Assembly: GCF_014641945.1 (NCBI RefSeq)
Contig: NZ_BMIJ01000006.1
Coordinates: forward strand, 248,001-312,000
DNA from: Marinobacterium zhoushanense
GTDB taxonomy: Bacteria > Pseudomonadota > Gammaproteobacteria > Pseudomonadales > Balneatricaceae
Reading direction: 5' to 3'
Length of the DNA: 64,000 bases
The notes beneath the pieces are model-generated. The model saw nothing but the letters and a program-made list of their open reading frames with translations. It was not told the DNA's origin and ran no database searches. The translations under genes were made by a program, and so were the position numbers. Positions 61,006 through 64,000 of this stretch are shown here, in pieces. Positions within the stretch are counted from its first letter, which is position 1, and every line of letters starts with the position of its first letter.

Positions 61006-61881
61006 ATGATTCGCGGCAGTATTGTAGCGCTCGTGACCCCTATGCATGCTAACGGTGATGTCGATTGGGACGCGCTGGACAAACTGGTCGACCTCCATCT
61101 GGAGAAGGGTACGGCAGCTATTGGTGCCGTGGGTACCACTGGCGAGTCGGCCACGCTGGATTATGACGAGCATCTGGAAGTCATCAAGCGCACGGTTGAC
61201 CGTGTTGCCGGTCGAGTACCTGTCGTGGCAGGAACCGGAGCGAATTCGACGCGTGAGGCGATCGAGATGACCCGTCGCGCGAAAAGCGTCGGAGCCGATT
61301 ACAGCCTGCTGGTAACCCCCTATTACAACCGTCCGACCCAGGAAGGGATGTATCAGCACTTCAAAGCGATCGCTGATGCGGTCGATATCCCACAGATCCT
61401 GTATAACGTTCCCAGCCGCACCGGTTGCGATATGAAGCCGGAAACCGTCTTCCGTCTGGCCGATCATCCCAATATCGTGGGTATCAAAGAGGCGACCGGG
61501 GATCTGGTGCGTGCCCGTGAACTGATCGAGAAACTGCCGGCAGATTTTGCCGTCTACTCCGGTGACGATGCGACCGCTATCGAACTGATCCTGCTTGGCG
61601 GCCAGGGCAATATTTCGGTGACGGCCAACGTTGCGCCAGCCGCAATGGCGGAACTCTGCAGGCTGGGCTTGGAGGGTAAGGCCGAAGAGGCGCGTGCGCT
61701 TCAGCAGAAACTGATGCCGCTGCATACCAAGCTGTTCGTTGAGCCTAATCCCATCCCTGTGAAGTGGGCAATGTGCGAAATGGGGCTGATCGAGACCGGC
61801 ATTCGCCTGCCGTTGACCGTGCTGGCTGAGCAGTATCATGAGGAAGTTCGTAACGCGCTGCGTGAAAGCGGCGTCATCTGA
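61006..61881 (+). CDS. dapA: 4-hydroxy-tetrahydrodipicolinate synthase
   Basis: This 291-residue aldolase-fold enzyme starts lysine/diaminopimelate synthesis from pyruvate and aspartate semialdehyde. The Schiff-base lysine (VGIKEATGD), the catalytic tyrosine (TPYYNRPTQEGMY) and the GTTGESATL loop are visible. The ATG at 61006 (GGAGAGAG upstream) matches the family; the frame is open 21 codons further. bamC follows after 11 nt. Confidence 0.96.
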   Translation: MIRGSIVALVTPMHANGDVDWDALDKLVDLHLEKGTAAIGAVGTTGESATLDYDEHLEVIKRTVDRVAGRVPVVAGTGANSTREAIEMTRRAKSVGADYSLLVTPYYNRPTQEGMYQHFKAIADAVDIPQILYNVPSRTGCDMKPETVFRLADHPNIVGIKEATGDLVRARELIEKLPADFAVYSGDDATAIELILLGGQGNISVTANVAPAAMAELCRLGLEGKAEEARALQQKLMPLHTKLFVEPNPIPVKWAMCEMGLIETGIRLPLTVLAEQYHEEVRNALRESGVI

Positions 61882-61892
61882 CAGGCAGGGAT

Positions 61893-63296
61893 ATGAGCAA
61901 ACAGGTATCACACACTTTACTGGCGGTAGGACTCGCCGCTGCGCTGAGTGGCTGCGGTGCGCTTAAGGATAACGCCATTTATGGCGATAACGGACTGGTG
62001 CGCGATCGTGGGCAGGATTATGAGCGTGCCGGGGCCAGTGAGCGCTTGACGCTGCCGCCGGGAATGCGTGCGCGGCAGACTCAAGATCAGCTGGTAGTCC
62101 CAAGCGTCGGTGCCACTGCCAGTGCTCGTCAGGGTGATTTTACCGTACCCAGGCCGGAGTTCTTTTATGTTGAGGCCGGTACCGATAAGGTCAATCTGAA
62201 GCGTGAAGATGGTGAGCGGATCCTCGTTGTCGACGAGCCAATTGCGGACGTGTGGGTCAAGTTGCAGGAGTTTTGGGCCTTCAACGATATCGACCTGGCG
62301 CTCGTCGATCCGCGTCAGGGGGTCATGGAAACCGATTGGATTACCGTTGAAGGCGACAACTACGGTTTTGTCGACGGCTGGATCAAGCGGTTGACCTTCC
62401 AGGATATCGAGGGTGATAGCCGAAACAAGCTGCGCATCTCCCTACGTCCGGATCAGGACAACTACGAACGTACGTCGATCCGCATGCAGCATGTGAAATA
62501 TCCGTTGGCGCAGGAGGTCAGCTCTGTCGATTGGGAAAACCAGTCGCAGGACGTGGCATACAAGGCCGACATGATGTTCGAGATGCTGCGTTACCTGAGC
62601 AAGTCGTCGGAGCCCGATGCTCAGAGCTTGCTGGCGATGCAGAACAAAGCGCAGGAGCAAAGTTCGCAATTGGGGCGGGACTCGCGCGGTCATCCGGTAC
62701 TCCGTTTGTCTGCCCCCATCGACCAGGCTTGGGATCAGCTGGCAAGTGCTTTGGATGAGGCGAACATCGATGTCGGTACTCGAGATCAGCAGGCCGGCTT
62801 GATCTACCTGACCTATACCACCTCCACGCCGGTGGACGATACCGAGCGAATGGGCTTCTTCGAGTGGCTGCACTCCGACCGCGAGGAGATCAGACTGGAT
62901 ACCGGTTCTCTTGGCGCGGCGATGGGCTTCGGCGACGGTGCGGATAAGCAGGATACAATCAGCTACAGCTCGAAGACATCGGAAGATATTGCGGCTTCCG
63001 ACGGGGAGTTGGCTGCTACAGACCTGGCCGATCCCAACAACCTGGCCAATCGCAAAGGCTATAAGATCTGGCTGGGTGGTAAGGTTATCTATGTCTTCGG
63101 AGACGGCGACAGCGGCGTCTATAATAGCGAGACCAATGCCTACGAGCATACCGGGCGTTACCAGCTTAAGCTGAACCGTACCCGCAACGGTGTATTCCTG
63201 TCGGTGTTGACCGATCAGGGGCTGGCTGCACCGGATCTGGTTGCGGAGGAGATCCTCTGGACCCTTAAAGACCACCTGCCGCAGGGTGATAGTTGA
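61893..63296 (+). CDS. bamC: Outer-membrane assembly lipoprotein BamC
   Basis: This 467-residue protein has a lipoprotein signal with lipobox ALSGC (Cys at about 21), an unstructured N-terminal segment typical of BamC (about 22-85), and two helix-grip domains (about 95-225 and 265-460). It is longer than E. coli BamC (about 344). The dapA-bamC order is conserved in gammaproteobacteria. Confidence 0.9.
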   Translation: MSKQVSHTLLAVGLAAALSGCGALKDNAIYGDNGLVRDRGQDYERAGASERLTLPPGMRARQTQDQLVVPSVGATASARQGDFTVPRPEFFYVEAGTDKVNLKREDGERILVVDEPIADVWVKLQEFWAFNDIDLALVDPRQGVMETDWITVEGDNYGFVDGWIKRLTFQDIEGDSRNKLRISLRPDQDNYERTSIRMQHVKYPLAQEVSSVDWENQSQDVAYKADMMFEMLRYLSKSSEPDAQSLLAMQNKAQEQSSQLGRDSRGHPVLRLSAPIDQAWDQLASALDEANIDVGTRDQQAGLIYLTYTTSTPVDDTERMGFFEWLHSDREEIRLDTGSLGAAMGFGDGADKQDTISYSSKTSEDIAASDGELAATDLADPNNLANRKGYKIWLGGKVIYVFGDGDSGVYNSETNAYEHTGRYQLKLNRTRNGVFLSVLTDQGLAAPDLVAEEILWTLKDHLPQGDS

Positions 63297-63316
63297 GCCT
63301 GATTGGTTCGTTTGAT

Positions 63317-63336
63317 CCCTGAAGTTCAGGGTTTTT
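63317..63336 (+). terminator. Short terminator between bamC and purC
   Basis: CCCTGA and TCAGGG pair around a 3-nt loop and are followed by TTTTT. It lies 20 nt after bamC and 10 nt before purC, so it may attenuate rather than stop transcription. Confidence 0.6.
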
Positions 63337-63346
63337 GGAGAAATTG

Positions 63347-64000
63347 ATGGAAAAGCGTGAAGAGCTTTACAGCGGTAAGGCTAAATCGGTATTCAGCACC
63401 GACGATCCGAATCTGATGGTGCTGGAATTTCGTAACGATACTTCGGCATTTGATGGCAAGAAGGTGGAACAGCTTGATCGCAAGGGGATGGTGAACAACA
63501 AGTTCAACGCCTTTGTCATGGAAAAGCTGGAGCAGGCGGGGATTCCTACCCATTTCGTGCGTCTGCTCTCCGATACCGAAAGCCTGGTAAAGCGTCTGGA
63601 GATGATTCCGGTCGAGTGTGTGGTACGCAACGTTGCTGCCGGTTCGATCTGCCGCCGATACGGCGTGCAGGAGGGGATGGATCTACACCCGCCGACCTTT
63701 GAGTTCTTCCTCAAGAACGACGCCCTGAGTGATCCGATGGTAAATGAATACCATATAGAGTCCTTTGGCTGGGCGACCAAGGAGCAGGTGGCACGTGCAA
63801 AAGAACTGACCTTTGCGGTGAACGATGTGCTCAAGAAGCTGTTTGACGATGCGGGTATGCTGCTGGTCGATTATAAGCTTGAGTTCGGCATGTGCGACGG
63901 TGCGCTGGTCCTGGGCGATGAGTTCTCTCCCGACGGCTGCCGTATATGGGACAAGGAAACCCGCAAGAAACTCGATAAGGACCGTTTCCGTCAAGGCTTG
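63347..64000 (+). CDS. purC: SAICAR synthetase (partial, cut by window end)
   Basis: 218 residues of phosphoribosylaminoimidazole-succinocarboxamide synthase are present; the family has about 237. The opening [25 protein letters not shown], and LVDYKLEFG and [11 protein letters not shown] segments are typical. It catalyses the aspartate addition in purine synthesis. GGAG lies 7 nt before the ATG. The C-terminus lies outside the window. Confidence 0.96.
   Translation, partial: MEKREELYSGKAKSVFSTDDPNLMVLEFRNDTSAFDGKKVEQLDRKGMVNNKFNAFVMEKLEQAGIPTHFVRLLSDTESLVKRLEMIPVECVVRNVAAGSICRRYGVQEGMDLHPPTFEFFLKNDALSDPMVNEYHIESFGWATKEQVARAKELTFAVNDVLKKLFDDAGMLLVDYKLEFGMCDGALVLGDEFSPDGCRIWDKETRKKLDKDRFRQGL

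Overview
The window is a stretch of gammaproteobacterial chromosome of moderately high GC. The order aspS-yebC-ruvCAB-ybgC-tolQRAB-pal-cpoB-queC-tRNA-Lys-nadA, together with arsC-wrbA/yihY and bcp/dapA-bamC-purC, matches the Pseudomonadales/Oceanospirillales type of arrangement. FabV, FetAB, HemH and BepA fit the same assignment. The genus cannot be fixed from the sequence alone. No insertion sequence, prophage, rRNA or CRISPR array was seen.

Positions 1-13400 look like an accessory region. AT-rich non-coding tracts (about 1-1000, 7950-8570 and later 17560-17760) flank large secreted proteins. A clear class I cyclic-di-GMP (GEMM-I) riboswitch precedes a secreted HExxHxxGxxH metalloprotease with a tandem-95 repeat tail. 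Next come a periplasmic DsbA-like protein, a 795-residue surface protein with prealbumin-like repeats, a VpsR-like sigma-54 activator (the Vibrio homologue senses c-di-GMP), a type II secretion accessory pair gspA-gspB, and a YjfB-type small motility protein. I infer, but cannot prove, a c-di-GMP-controlled surface and secretion module. A degenerate-GGDEF/intact-EAL phosphodiesterase lies further along at 30.3-33.4 kb.

Positions 13500-28600 hold cspA with a long leader, an atypical SDR with a DUF2007 gene, an OsmC-YcaO fusion, a second large secreted mosaic protein (thrombospondin-3, HYR, BACON-like), a YhiN flavoprotein, an apparently N-terminally short fructosamine kinase overlapping topB, a LysR regulator, and an arsC-wrbA-DUF2069-sufSE operon in which SufS and SufE are one polypeptide.

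Positions 28700-43700 hold yihY-acyP, the EAL protein, proS, DUF523, a MaoC hydratase, fetAB, fabV, a META-domain lipoprotein, hemH, two small uncharacterised genes facing each other across a perfect palindrome, a FemAB-like acyltransferase and a HIT protein.

Positions 43700-64000 are core genome: aspS, yebC, Holliday-junction processing (ruvC-TRIC-ruvA-ruvB), the Tol-Pal envelope system, queC, two identical tRNA-Lys(UUU) genes, nadA behind an operator-like palindrome, bepA, tusA, a PerM-family protein, bcp, dapA, bamC and the 5' part of purC, which is cut by the window end.
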